A DNA stretch of 64,000 nucleotides from Gammaproteobacteria bacterium (GCA_026708185.1 JAPOVK010000017.1:330708-394707); one strand, 5' to 3'; shown: positions 52,540 to 61,364, counted from the first letter of the stretch. Notes: a model not told the origin generated them from the letters alone. A program made the numbers and translations.

Positions 52540-53753
52540 CCGGGGATACGCTTGTCGAGAAAGTCCAGGTTCACGCCGTTGGCGTTGACGCCTCGTTGCC
52601 CGAGGTCTCGGGCCCGCTGCACCACGTCGCGGCCGAACCGCTCGATCAGCCGGTCGATGGTGCGGTCGAGTTCGTGCCTGGCGTGGTCCTCGAACAGATC
52701 GAGTTGCCGCGGTGCCTTCCGCCACGACAAGTCGAAGGCCGCCATGCCGACGAGTCGGAAAGGCCCCGGATGGTCGAACTCGCCGAGCAGTCCCCTCGCC
52801 ACGGCCAGGTATTCGCTGCCGAGGTCCGAGGGCGTCGTCAGCAGTCGCTGGCGGGTCAGCATTTCGAACCGGTTCGTCTTCAGGCGCACGCGAATGCCCC
52901 GGGCCAGGTAGCCCTTCGCCCTCACCCGCCGCGCGATCCGCTCGGCTGCCCGGCGCAAGTGCCGCTCGATCTCCTGGCGGGCGGTGATGTCCTCGCCGAG
53001 TGTCCGGTCCGAGCCGATGCTCTTTGCGGCGCGCGAGCCCCGCACGCGACGGGGATCGCGGGCGTGGGCGAGTTCGTAGAAATGGGCGCCCGCGGCACCG
53101 AGGTGCTCGACCAGGAAGCCGGCGTCGGCACGGGCGACGTCGCCGATGGTGGCGAGGCCAAGGTCGAGCAGGCGCGGCACCGTCTTCTGCCCGGCGCCCC
53201 AAAGGCGCGAGACCGGCAACGGCGCGAGCCAATCGACCGCGCCCGTAGGCGGAACGACGGTCAGGCCGTCCGGCTTGTCGTGTGCACTCGCCACCTTGGC
53301 GACGTACTTCGTGCTCGCCACGCCGACCGAGACGTTGAGGCCTGTCGCGCGGCGAACCCGTTCCTTGATCTCGCGCCCGATGGCCAGTGGCGGCCCGAAG
53401 AGACGCTCCGCCCCGGACATGTCGAGGAAGGCCTCGTCCAACGAGATGGCCTCCACGTGCGGCGAGAAGTCCCCGAAGATGTCCATGATCTGGCCGGACA
53501 ACGCCTCGTAGCGTTCGAAGCGCGGCGGCACCATGATGGCTTGCGGGCAGCGACGCCGGGCCTCCGCCACCGGCATGGCACTGCCGACGCCGAAGGGCCG
53601 GGCTTCGTAGCTCGCCGTCAATACGACCCCGCGAAAGCTGTTCGGCCCTACGAGGATCGGCTTGCCGCGCAGCTCGGGGTTGTCCAACTGCTCCACGGCC
53701 GCATAGAAGGCGTCCATGTCGGCGTGAACCACGATGCGCGGCCAGTCACCCAT
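52536..53753 (-). CDS. dinB: DNA polymerase IV (Y family)
   Basis: A 405-residue protein from ATG 53753. Catalytic acidic residues are in VVHADMDAFYAAVEQLDNP and SLDEAFLDMSG. Other Y-family parts: GVVLTASYEARPFGVGSAMPVAEARR, SVGVASTKYVAKVASAHDKPDGL and LPVSRLWGAGQKT, and the little-finger region with SIGSDRTLGEDI. QLDLFED near residue 345 is a likely beta-clamp-binding motif; here it is followed by about 60 more residues, not at the extreme C terminus. It performs error-prone bypass of lesions. Confidence 0.96.
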   Translation of the reverse strand: MGDWPRIVVHADMDAFYAAVEQLDNPELRGKPILVGPNSFRGVVLTASYEARPFGVGSAMPVAEARRRCPQAIMVPPRFERYEALSGQIMDIFGDFSPHVEAISLDEAFLDMSGAERLFGPPLAIGREIKERVRRATGLNVSVGVASTKYVAKVASAHDKPDGLTVVPPTGAVDWLAPLPVSRLWGAGQKTVPRLLDLGLATIGDVARADAGFLVEHLGAAGAHFYELAHARDPRRVRGSRAAKSIGSDRTLGEDITARQEIERHLRRAAERIARRVRAKGYLARGIRVRLKTNRFEMLTRQRLLTTPSDLGSEYLAVARGLLGEFDHPGPFRLVGMAAFDLSWRKAPRQLDLFEDHARHELDRTIDRLIERFGRDVVQRARDLGQRGVNANGVNLDFLDKRIPG

Positions 53754-53798
53754 GACGCGGCTATAGTAGCCCGAACATCGTTCTACGGAGGCGCCGCA

Positions 53799-54518
53799 AT
53801 GGCGCACAAGGGCCTGCTTGCCGGCACGCTGATCTGCTTGGCGATCCCCGCGCCATCGCAGGACAGCCCCTCCGCCGCTGTCGCGTTGAGCGAGGAAGCC
53901 CTGCTTGAAACGACGCCGGAAGGCCTCCGGGCCACCAACTACGTCCTGTCCAAGACCTTCGACCGGGGCGCCAAGGACATGGACGCCTACACGTACCTCG
54001 CCAAGCTCCTGCTGCAGCACGCCCTGAACCTGGCGGACCGGCACCCGGCACAGGCACGCGATTTCAAGCGCGCCGCGTTGCCGATCACGTACAACCTAGC
54101 CGCCAACACATGGCCCGGATGGGGCGACGGGCAGGTCGCTGTCCGCGACCACCATCGTCGACTTGGCCTGGAAGCGGCCCGGCTCGACGTGCATCTCTCG
54201 GCCGAGGTCGCTCCCACGGCACAGCGCCGCGTCAACAGCCAGTGGATCCTCGGCGCGCATCTGATCGCCGCTGGCGCCTACGCCGATGCCGTGGCCGCCT
54301 TCGAGACGAGCCGGACGCTGGCCGTGGACGCCAACCTCGAGCAGAGCGCCACCATGGCCCAGGGCTGGATTCACCTCGCCAATACCCTTGCCGGTACGGA
54401 CGAGACGGACGCGCTCGCGGTCATCGAGGCGAAGCTCATCGAGGAAGGCGGCAACGGCCCCTTCTTCGCCGCACAATACGCCGCTGCCTACGCGGTATTC
54501 GGCGGTTCGTCACCGTAA
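53799..54518 (+). CDS. Exported hypothetical protein, alpha-helical repeat-like
   Basis: A 239-residue protein from ATG 53799 with GGAGG nine bases upstream. The N terminus MAHKGLLAGTLICLAIPAPSQ is a short signal peptide. The rest is helical, with segments such as YLAKLLLQHALNLADRHPAQARDFKRAALPI and AAGAYADAVAAFETSRTLAVDANLEQSATMAQGW that resemble tetratricopeptide repeats. It is divergent from dinB over 45 bases. Function unknown; the TPR-like part implies protein contact in the periplasm. Confidence 0.65.
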   Translation: MAHKGLLAGTLICLAIPAPSQDSPSAAVALSEEALLETTPEGLRATNYVLSKTFDRGAKDMDAYTYLAKLLLQHALNLADRHPAQARDFKRAALPITYNLAANTWPGWGDGQVAVRDHHRRLGLEAARLDVHLSAEVAPTAQRRVNSQWILGAHLIAAGAYADAVAAFETSRTLAVDANLEQSATMAQGWIHLANTLAGTDETDALAVIEAKLIEEGGNGPFFAAQYAAAYAVFGGSSP

Positions 54519-54551
54519 CAACGGTGCGGACGTCCCCGCGCCGACTCCGTC

Positions 54552-55223
54552 TCAGTCGCCGCTATGCGTGCCTGTGACGATCCACAGCGGGTCCGCTTGC
54601 GGCGGCGAGCGGTCGACGAAGTCGACGTCGACGTAGCCTGCCGCGTGCAAGTAGACGCCCACGACCCGCACACGTTCCTGCGGTGGCAGCGCACGAAATG
54701 CGAGGATCGCCTTGGTCGGAAAACAGCGGTGCGACATCGCAACGGCCACCCGGCCGCCCGGTTCAAGCACGCGGGCGAGATCCGCGAACACCTCGACCGG
54801 CCGGGTCAGGTACTGGATCGACACCGCGACCACGGCCCGGTCGAACGACCGTTCCGCGAACGGCAGTCGCGGTTCCGCATTCAGATCGTGGACAATGCGC
54901 TCGTCCAGACGCGGGTTGGCTGCCAACTCCTCGGCGTTCATGCCGAGGCCTGCTACATGCCGATAGGCGGTGTCGGGCAGATGCGAAACCCATGAGGACA
55001 TGAGGTCGAGGACGCGCATCCCGGCGGGCAGGAACTCGGCGTAGAACGCCGTCAGCGCCGCTATGGTTGCGTCGTCGATGTGGGTTACGAGGCGCGGGAA
55101 CTGGTAGAACTGGGAATCGGGCGACTCGTCCACGCGCTCGAAGAACTGGTCCGGGAACGCGGTCGTGTCGTCGCTACCGGGGTCGCCCTGATGCGTGGAG
55201 GAACCGGACACGTTGTCACCCAA
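54552..55223 (-). CDS. Class I SAM-dependent methyltransferase
   Basis: Up to 223 residues. The SAM fold shows MRVLDLMSSWVSHLP (motif I variant), LGMNAEELAANPRL, VHDLNAEPRLPFAERSFDRAVVAVSIQYL (motif III/IV) and ARVLEPGGRVAVAMSHRCF. Motif I is unusual: no classical GxGxG. The start is uncertain: TTG 55223 overlaps the divergent MATE gene by 29 bases, and later starts would remove the overlap. Substrate unknown. Confidence 0.78.
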   Translation of the reverse strand: MGDNVSGSSTHQGDPGSDDTTAFPDQFFERVDESPDSQFYQFPRLVTHIDDATIAALTAFYAEFLPAGMRVLDLMSSWVSHLPDTAYRHVAGLGMNAEELAANPRLDERIVHDLNAEPRLPFAERSFDRAVVAVSIQYLTRPVEVFADLARVLEPGGRVAVAMSHRCFPTKAILAFRALPPQERVRVVGVYLHAAGYVDVDFVDRSPPQADPLWIVTGTHSGD

Positions 55224-56646
55224 ACCGCTTCAACGGCGCGCCGTCGACATCGCCCAGGATAAGCCGGACGGCGCGCAGCAAGTCTCGCCCAGATCGTTGG
55301 CCGAGGCCAAGGCGCTGTTTCGTCTCGGCACACCCATGGCCGCAACGCAGTTCTTCATCATGGCCATGGGTTTCCTCGACACCGCCATGGCCGGCCACTA
55401 CGACTCCACGCACCTCGCGGGGGTCGCCCTGGGCAGCAACGTCCTGTGGCCAGTGTTCATGCTGCTGACGGGCTGCACGATGTCCGTCACGCCCATCGTC
55501 GCGCAACTCGTCGGCGGCGGACGGACCCGACGGGTAGGGCGCGTGCTGCGTCAGGGGTTGCTGGTCGGAATGGTGGCGAGCGTGCTGGCCATCCTCATCG
55601 TGGTGAACGCCGAGCCGGTGTTCATGCTGTTCAAGGTCGACACTGCTGCGGCGGACATCGGCACGCGCTACCTGAACGCCGCTGCCTTCGGTCTGCCGGC
55701 CGTGATGTGCTACATCGTGCTGCGCTACGGATCCGAAGGTCTCGGCCACACTGTCGGGCCGATGGTCATCGCCGGGATCGTGCTCGTTCTCAACGCGATC
55801 CTGAACTACGCCTTCATCTACGGACGGCTCGGCGCTCCGGAACTCGGCGGCGAAGGGTGCGGTTGGGCGACGGCCATCGTCATGTGGTTCGAACTGCTGG
55901 CCATGATCGTATTGGCGCGGTTCCGCTACTTCCGTGTCACGGGTCTGTGGCGACGCGTCGAGTGGCCCGACTCTCGGGAGATCAAGCAGATACTGAAGAT
56001 CGGCATTCCCATTGGCCTGTCGTCGTTCGTCGGCATGGCACTGTTTGCCATCGTCGGCTTCTTTGTCGGCAGTCTCGGCGTCATTCCGCTGGCGGCACAC
56101 AGCATCGCCGGACACCTCAGTTGGGCGACCATCGTCATTCCCATGTCCCTCGGATCGGCCGCGGGCATTCGCATCGGCTTCTACGTCGGGGCGGGCGAGT
56201 TTTCGCGCGCGGCGCGTGTGGCACGTGTGGCCGTGGCGATCTCGCTGATCTACGCGGTCACCGTCAGCGTCGCCCTCGTACTCCTGCGGCACTATGCCGC
56301 GAGCGTCTACAGCAACGATGCCGATGTGGTTGCACTCGCCGGCTCGCTGATCCTCCTGATCGCGATCTACCAAGTGTTCGACGACACCCAGGCCACGATG
56401 GCCGGCGCGTTGCGCGGCTACAAGGACACGCGCGCACCGATGGTGTACTCGCTGGTCGGCTATTGGGTGTTTGCGCTCCCGCTTGGGGCCGTGCTCGGAT
56501 TCGGTTGGCAGGGCATCCCTAGTCTCGGTGTTTTTGGATTCTGGGTCGCGTTGTCCCTAGGGATCGCCGCCATCGCCGTGGCGATGGCCGTTCGGCTCTT
56601 TCGGACAGGCCGGGACCCCGCGCGGATCCTCAGGCTCGCGTCATAG
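55195..56646 (+). CDS. MATE family efflux transporter
   Basis: About 483 residues from GTG 55195; TTG starts further in are possible since the first 45 residues are poorly conserved. Twelve helices in two halves, with MATE parts such as FRLGTPMAATQFFIMAMGFLDTAMAGHY, GCTMSVTPIVAQLVGGGRTRRVGRVLRQG, IGIPIGLSSFVGMALFAIVGFFVGSLG and GALRGYKDTRAPMVYSLVGYWVFALPLG (NorM-like). It exports drugs or other cations in exchange for sodium or protons. It is on the opposite strand to the methyltransferase, with overlapping 5' ends. Confidence 0.92.
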   Translation: MEEPDTLSPKPLQRRAVDIAQDKPDGAQQVSPRSLAEAKALFRLGTPMAATQFFIMAMGFLDTAMAGHYDSTHLAGVALGSNVLWPVFMLLTGCTMSVTPIVAQLVGGGRTRRVGRVLRQGLLVGMVASVLAILIVVNAEPVFMLFKVDTAAADIGTRYLNAAAFGLPAVMCYIVLRYGSEGLGHTVGPMVIAGIVLVLNAILNYAFIYGRLGAPELGGEGCGWATAIVMWFELLAMIVLARFRYFRVTGLWRRVEWPDSREIKQILKIGIPIGLSSFVGMALFAIVGFFVGSLGVIPLAAHSIAGHLSWATIVIPMSLGSAAGIRIGFYVGAGEFSRAARVARVAVAISLIYAVTVSVALVLLRHYAASVYSNDADVVALAGSLILLIAIYQVFDDTQATMAGALRGYKDTRAPMVYSLVGYWVFALPLGAVLGFGWQGIPSLGVFGFWVALSLGIAAIAVAMAVRLFRTGRDPARILRLAS

Positions 56647-56661
56647 GCAACCCAGTAACAA

Positions 56662-57051
56662 TCACCCCTGCGGTTCCCGACCGCCAGCCGCTCGCAAGCG
56701 CAGTCCAACACCCAACATCGCAGCCACCAGCAAGGCGTCCACGAATAGCCATGTGGAGAGGTTCACCGCTCCGCCTGTCAGCTTCCTGAACCACGCGTCG
56801 AACCACACCACGGCCACGAACGCGACGCCGACGAACTCGAACCTCGCGTGCGAATCTCCCACTCCGGCGAGGACTAGCCGACGAGTGCCAGCCGTTAGCG
56901 CCAGCAGCATCGCCAAGGCGATCGGCCAATCCAGGTATCCCCAGATCGCGTCCGCGCGGCCGAGATAGAACGAGTCGAACACCATTTGAAGGGCCACCAG
57001 GGCGGCCACGGCGAGCAAGTAGATGCTGATGATCCGTCGAAGAGACCCCAT
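56662..57051 (-). CDS. Small four-helix membrane protein, hypothetical
   Basis: A 129-residue protein from ATG 57051 (MGSLRRIISIYLLAVAALVALQ). Helices lie at about 5-25, 38-58, 70-90 and 98-118. It contains DWPIALAMLLALTAGTRRL and FVAVVWFDAWFRKLTG. No domain is recognised. It converges on the MATE gene with a 15-base gap. Confidence 0.6.
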   Translation of the reverse strand: MGSLRRIISIYLLAVAALVALQMVFDSFYLGRADAIWGYLDWPIALAMLLALTAGTRRLVLAGVGDSHARFEFVGVAFVAVVWFDAWFRKLTGGAVNLSTWLFVDALLVAAMLGVGLRLRAAGGREPQG

Positions 57052-57114
57052 GACGCTCTCCTGCCCAAGGCGGGTCTCCACCGTACACCAATTCTGGGTG
57101 CGAGGCGTTCGACG

Positions 57115-57432
57115 TTACGGACGAACCGGCACGTGAACCACTAGGCCGTCGAGTTCCTCGCGCACGACGATCTGGCAGGTCAAGCGGCTCGTCGCTCTCC
57201 GCTCCGGAACGAACTCCAGGATGTCCCGCTCATCGCCTACGGGGGTGCCAACCCGGGCGAACCATTCACTTGCGACAATGCCGTGGCAGGTCGAGCACGT
57301 GCACCCGCCCCCGCACTGCGCGTGTATCCCTGCGACCCCGTTGTCCACGGCGCAATCCATCACCGTCGTGCCTACGGGTGTCCCGTGCCGTTCGCGGCGA
57401 CCGTCGCTGTGTACGAACACGATCGTAGGCAC
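57115..57432 (-). CDS. [2Fe-2S] ferredoxin
   Basis: A 105-residue adrenodoxin-type ferredoxin. Ligands are in HAQCGGGCTCSTCHGIV (C-x5-C-x2-C) with a fourth Cys in SRLTCQIVVREELDGLVVHVP. The C-terminal segment is typical of ferredoxins serving oxygenases and Fe-S assembly. It could be electron donor to oxygenases in the window, but it lies on its own, divergent from coaE. Confidence 0.92.
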   Translation of the reverse strand: MPTIVFVHSDGRRERHGTPVGTTVMDCAVDNGVAGIHAQCGGGCTCSTCHGIVASEWFARVGTPVGDERDILEFVPERRATSRLTCQIVVREELDGLVVHVPVRP

Positions 57433-57494
57433 GCAAAACCCAACCGCGTCGGCTCAAAGCGCGCCAATGTAGGCAATGGCACCGCGTGGCGCAA

Positions 57495-58145
57495 ATGGCT
57501 AATATCGCCGGTTTGCGCGACCGCGTACTTGCAGGCAGCACGTTGATCGTCATCGGCCTCACGGGGGGCATCGCATCCGGGAAATCCACCGCCGCACGCC
57601 ACCTCGGCGAGCGTGGCGCCACGGTGATCGACGCCGACAAGCTCGGGCACCGCGCCTACGACCCCGGCACGCCGGGCTTCGACAAGGTGGTCGCCGCCTT
57701 CGGCGACGGGGTGGTAAGCGATGGCCAAATCGACCGCCGAGCACTCGGCGGCAAGGTGTTCGCGGATCCTAAGCAACTCAAACGCCTGACCGACATCGTC
57801 TGGCCGGAGATTCTCGACCTCGCGAAGGCCGACATCGACGCGGCCAAGGCGCGTGGCGAGACCATCGTCGTCCTGGAAGCCGCCGTGCTTCTCGAAGCGG
57901 GTTGGGAAGACGAGGTGGACGAAGTCTGGGTCGTCGCCGTCGAGCCCGAGATCGCCGTGGAACGTGCAAGCGCTCGAGACGGCGTGGACGCGGCGGCCGT
58001 CCAAGCGCGCATCGACGCGCAGCTTTCCAATGCCGAGCGGATGGCCAAGGCCGACACCGTCATCGACAACTCCGGTACCGAGGCGATGTTGCTCGGGGCA
58101 CTCGACCGCGAGTGGCAAAGGCTCCAGACCGAGGAGGCCACGTGA
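57495..58145 (+). CDS. coaE: Dephospho-CoA kinase
   Basis: About 200-216 residues. The P-loop VIGLTGGIASGKSTAARHL, VIDADKLGHRAYDPGTPG, LTDIVWPEILDL, VVLEAAVLLEAGWEDEVDEVWVV and ARIDAQLSNAERMAKADTVIDNSG are diagnostic of CoaE, which catalyses the last step of coenzyme A synthesis. Start is uncertain: GTG 57486, ATG 57495, or TTG 57543, which gives the usual short N terminus (LIVIGLTGG) and has a plausible ribosome site. It overlaps the PHP gene by four bases (GTGA). Confidence 0.93.
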   Translation: MANIAGLRDRVLAGSTLIVIGLTGGIASGKSTAARHLGERGATVIDADKLGHRAYDPGTPGFDKVVAAFGDGVVSDGQIDRRALGGKVFADPKQLKRLTDIVWPEILDLAKADIDAAKARGETIVVLEAAVLLEAGWEDEVDEVWVVAVEPEIAVERASARDGVDAAAVQARIDAQLSNAERMAKADTVIDNSGTEAMLLGALDREWQRLQTEEAT

Positions 58146-58768
58146 TCCTGGATCTGCACACGCACTCCATCAAGTCCGACGACGGGCGCGCGAAGGTGCG
58201 AAACTACTGCCAGTGGGTTCGCACGCGCAATGTCCCCATCGACGGCTTCGTGCTTACCGAGCATCGCCAATTCGACTTCGAATCGGACTACAGCGGACTC
58301 GCGAGGGACTTCGACCTGGTGATCCTGAAGGGTGCGGAGGTCGAGACCGAATACGGGCATGTGCTGGTCTACGGCGTCACCGAACCGCTCTACGAGACCT
58401 TCGATTTCGGGAGCATCGGTCTGCCGCTGGAGGAGGTCATCGAACACTGCAATGCGCACGACGCCGTCGCCGCGCCATGCCACCCGGGGCGACCGCGCGT
58501 GGGCATGTCCGCGCACCTCGCCGAACACGGCGTCCCTAAGGGCGTGAGGATCGTGGAGATCTACAACGGCGGCAGCCGCGGCGAAGAGGACGCGGTGGCG
58601 GCGGCAATGGCCGACGAACTCGGCTACATCGGCATCGGCGGCAGCGACTCGCATATCGTGAGCCACATCGGGCGCTGCGCCACCGAGTTCCCGGAGCCCG
58701 TCACCACCGAGGCGGAACTCGTCGCGGCGTTGAAGTCCGAACGGTTCCGCGCGATCACGACGCGATAA
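58142..58768 (+). CDS. PHP domain metal-dependent phosphohydrolase-like protein
   Basis: A 208-residue protein from GTG 58142. The four PHP motifs are present: LDLHTHSIKSDD, LKGAEVETEYGHVLVYG, APCHPGRPR and IGGSDSHIVSHIG. PHP proteins hydrolyse phosphoesters with a trinuclear metal site; relatives include histidinol phosphatase and nucleotide phosphatases. The substrate is unknown. It is translationally coupled to coaE and upstream of a MaoC pair. Confidence 0.88.
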   Translation: MILDLHTHSIKSDDGRAKVRNYCQWVRTRNVPIDGFVLTEHRQFDFESDYSGLARDFDLVILKGAEVETEYGHVLVYGVTEPLYETFDFGSIGLPLEEVIEHCNAHDAVAAPCHPGRPRVGMSAHLAEHGVPKGVRIVEIYNGGSRGEEDAVAAAMADELGYIGIGGSDSHIVSHIGRCATEFPEPVTTEAELVAALKSERFRAITTR

Positions 58769-58793
58769 GCACACACGTACGGAGGAGAGTTTC

Positions 58794-59255
58794 GTGGCTG
58801 AGGAGACAGTCGACCAGGACATCCAGGACCTGCGGGATCAGTTCTTGAACCGCGAGTTCGACGAGGTGACCTTCGAGATCGATGGCACGCGGTTCGCCGA
58901 GTACGCGAAGGTCTGCGGCGAAACCGCAACCAAGTTCACCGACCCCGGCGACCCCGATTTCCAGGCGCCGCCGACGTTCGTGTCCACGCTGGTCGGCGGT
59001 CGCAGCATGCCGCCGGACTTCCCCAACCTCGGCGGCATGGGCATGGACGCCGGCAAGCTTGTGGAGTGGAAGGCCCCGGTGCGCGACCAGGCAACCCTCA
59101 CCGGCCGTAGCCACCTGCACGACATCTACACGAAGACCGGGCGCTCTGGCCGCATGGTGTTCCTGGTCACACGCATGGAGTTGTACGACTCCGACGGCAC
59201 CCACGTCGCCAACGCCGACACCCGAACCGTGATCCGGGAGAGACCCCGTGGCTGA
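58794..59255 (+). CDS. MaoC-like hotdog protein, N-terminal-type (HadA-like) subunit
   Basis: A 153-residue hotdog protein from GTG 58794 with GGAGAG upstream. The sequence FAEYAKVCGETATKFTDPGD, PPTFVSTLVGG and VEWKAPVRDQATLTGRSHLHDIYTKTG matches the structural (non-catalytic) partner of split double-hotdog hydratases. It overlaps its partner by eight bases. Together they would form a heterodimer that hydrates enoyl thioesters. Confidence 0.82.
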   Translation: MAEETVDQDIQDLRDQFLNREFDEVTFEIDGTRFAEYAKVCGETATKFTDPGDPDFQAPPTFVSTLVGGRSMPPDFPNLGGMGMDAGKLVEWKAPVRDQATLTGRSHLHDIYTKTGRSGRMVFLVTRMELYDSDGTHVANADTRTVIRERPRG

Positions 59256-59676
59256 ATCCATCCCCACCGTCACCGCGATCGCCGATGTCGAATTCGGCGG
59301 CGAATTGCCGGCTTTCACGCCGGACACGAGCATTGATGCCACGCGCCGCTTCGGTCAGCACGTCGGCTGGAATACGCCGCGCTTCACCGACCATGACGGT
59401 GCGCGCAAGGAAGGCCTGCCCGGCGCGATCGTGCCCGGCGTGATGAGCCAGGGGTTCCTCGGCGCGATGATCCACCGCTGGGCTCCGACGGCGGAGATCA
59501 TCACCATCGATACCGTGTTCCGCGCCCCCGTGCTGGTCGATCAGCCGCACAAGATCACCGGCGTCGTAACGGACATCGACGAGGACGAACTGACCGTGGA
59601 AATCGACCTGACGGTCACCAACGAGGCCGGTGAAACACGCGTCTTCGGAACCGCGACGGCCCGATTGCCTTCCTGA
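59248..59676 (+). CDS. MaoC-like hotdog hydratase, catalytic-type (HadB-like) subunit
   Basis: A 142-residue protein from GTG 59248. The hydratase-2 region reads NTPRFTDHDGARKEGLPGAI followed by VPGVMSQGFLG, keeping the Asp/His-type active-site neighbourhood in altered form. C-terminal strands: FRAPVLVDQPHKITGVVTDI and TRVFGTATARLP. It pairs with the upstream subunit to form a heterodimeric enoyl hydratase. Confidence 0.82.
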   Translation: MAESIPTVTAIADVEFGGELPAFTPDTSIDATRRFGQHVGWNTPRFTDHDGARKEGLPGAIVPGVMSQGFLGAMIHRWAPTAEIITIDTVFRAPVLVDQPHKITGVVTDIDEDELTVEIDLTVTNEAGETRVFGTATARLPS

Positions 59677-59688
59677 GCATTCAGGAAG

Positions 59689-59832
59689 GTGGTCGACCGT
59701 CTGAAAAAGAGCGACGGTCGCTTCGAGGTGTTCGTCAGCAGAGGGCGAGGCAACCACAGGATGGTTTCCCGTCCGGACGTCGGAGGATTCAAGAAGCCCT
59801 ATCCGCTGCCGTACGTTCGACTTGCCCCCTGA
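59689..59832 (+). pseudogene. HicA-like toxin fragment
   Basis: A 47-codon frame beginning GTG 59689 gives VVDRLKKSDGRFEVFVSRG, then RGNHRMVSRPDVGG and KKPYPLPYVRLAP, and stops at 59832. The order resembles HicA-family toxins: RLKK...F, the catalytic GSHH region (here RGNHRM), then YPLPYH. The catalytic His is retained, but the C-terminal third is missing and no HicB follows. It is probably a decayed fragment, though a very short functional protein is not excluded. Confidence 0.5.
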
Positions 59833-59936
59833 TTCCTTCCGCTAGAAGGCCGGTCCGAGGGCTCGGGCAGAAGGCCTACGAAGTCAAACTGATCCGTGAT
59901 CCGGGCCGGTCCGCAGCGCTGGCGATGTGAGGCCAC

Positions 59937-61364
59937 GTGTTGTACGTTTCGCCGATCTCAACGGAGCCGGAGCTGCCTGTGATCGATGCCCGCATCGCGC
60001 AGTCCGTGATCGACCATGCCGTCGCCCTGGGCGCCGATTTCGCCGAGGTCTTCGTCGAGCGCAACGAGGTGAGCAACATCGCCACCCTCTCCGACCAGGT
60101 GCAGGACCTGAGCTCCGGCATCGATTTCGGCATCGGACTGCGCCTCGTGTACAGTTCCAAGGTTCTCTACGGCTACACCAATCGCACCGACGAGGACGAA
60201 CTCAGGCGCATCGTGACGGAACTCGCCGCGAAGGACCGCCGGGACCCCGCCACCGCGACAAGCGCGTTCGATTTCCGTGCCGCCGACGACGTCCATGGCG
60301 CAAAACGCACGCTGTCCACCGATCCGGCACTGCGCGAGAAGGTGGACTACCTGTTCGCCGCCAATCGGGCCGCGCGGGCGGTGAGCAACCAGATCTCCCA
60401 GACCCGGGGCACCTGTGGTCAGCGTCAGCAAGCCGTGGAGATCTTCAACAGCGACGGGCTGCACACGAACGATACCCGGCACTACATCCGCGCGACGCTC
60501 CAAGCGGTCGCCGCGAGTGGCACCGAGCAGGCCACGGGGACGCAAACCGACGGCGGCCTGCAGGGATGGGAGATCGTCGAGACGCTCGACCCCGCTGCCT
60601 GCGGGGCAGAGGCTGCCCGCCAAGCGTTGGTGAACCTGGCCGCGAAACCGTGTCCCTCCGGCCGCATGCCCGTGGTCATCGGCAACGGCTTCGGCGGCGT
60701 GATCTTCCACGAAGCCTGCGGCCACCTGCTCGAGACCACGTCCGTAGCGAAGCAGGCCTCCGTGTTCCACGACCGCCTCGGTGAGACGATCGCAACGTCC
60801 GTGGTCAGCGCAGTGGACGACGGCACACTGACGCGCGAATGGGGCTCGATCAACATCGACGACGAGGGCATGCCCACCGAGCGCACGCAACTCATCGAGA
60901 ACGGCCGACTGGTCAACTTCCTGGCGGACCGGCTCGGCGCCGAGAAGACCGGGCATCGGCGGACAGGCTCCGGACGCCGCCAGAGCTACCGTTTCGCGCC
61001 CGCCTCGCGCATGCGCAACACGTTCATCGAACCGGGCGAGGACAGCCTCGACGACATGATCGGCTCCATCGACCGCGGCATTTATGCCGCGCGCATGGGC
61101 GGCGGGTCGGTGCAACCCGGCACCGGCGAGTTCAACTTCGCCGTCACCGAAGGCTACGTCGTCGAAGACGGCAAAGTCGGACACCCCGTAAAGGCCGCAA
61201 CGCTGATCAGCACCGGCCCCGATGTCCTACGCTGCATCTCCATGGTCGGCGCAGACTTCGCGCTGGCGACCGGCATGTGCGGCTCCGTCTCCGGCATGGT
61301 CCCGACCACCGTTGGCCAAGCGACGCTCAAGGTCGACGACATCCTCGTCGGCGGCAACGCGTGA
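59937..61364 (+). CDS. tldD: Metalloprotease TldD
   Basis: A 475-residue protein from GTG 59937. The metal-site motif is NGFGGVIFHEACGHLLE (HExxxH), with DDEGMPTERTQLIENGRLVNFLADR, RRQSYRFAPASRMRNTFIEPGED and GEFNFAVTEGYVVEDGK. TldD forms a heterodimer with PmbA/TldE that degrades unfolded or modified peptides, including microcin and CcdA substrates. Its stop overlaps the start of pmbA. Confidence 0.95.
   Translation: MLYVSPISTEPELPVIDARIAQSVIDHAVALGADFAEVFVERNEVSNIATLSDQVQDLSSGIDFGIGLRLVYSSKVLYGYTNRTDEDELRRIVTELAAKDRRDPATATSAFDFRAADDVHGAKRTLSTDPALREKVDYLFAANRAARAVSNQISQTRGTCGQRQQAVEIFNSDGLHTNDTRHYIRATLQAVAASGTEQATGTQTDGGLQGWEIVETLDPAACGAEAARQALVNLAAKPCPSGRMPVVIGNGFGGVIFHEACGHLLETTSVAKQASVFHDRLGETIATSVVSAVDDGTLTREWGSINIDDEGMPTERTQLIENGRLVNFLADRLGAEKTGHRRTGSGRRQSYRFAPASRMRNTFIEPGEDSLDDMIGSIDRGIYAARMGGGSVQPGTGEFNFAVTEGYVVEDGKVGHPVKAATLISTGPDVLRCISMVGADFALATGMCGSVSGMVPTTVGQATLKVDDILVGGNA

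Noticed and set aside
59846..59931. A tail resembling ribosomal protein L2 (VKLIRDPGRSAALA)
   Set aside because: Only about 14 residues fit, with no start, no continuation and no neighbouring ribosomal genes; chance similarity.
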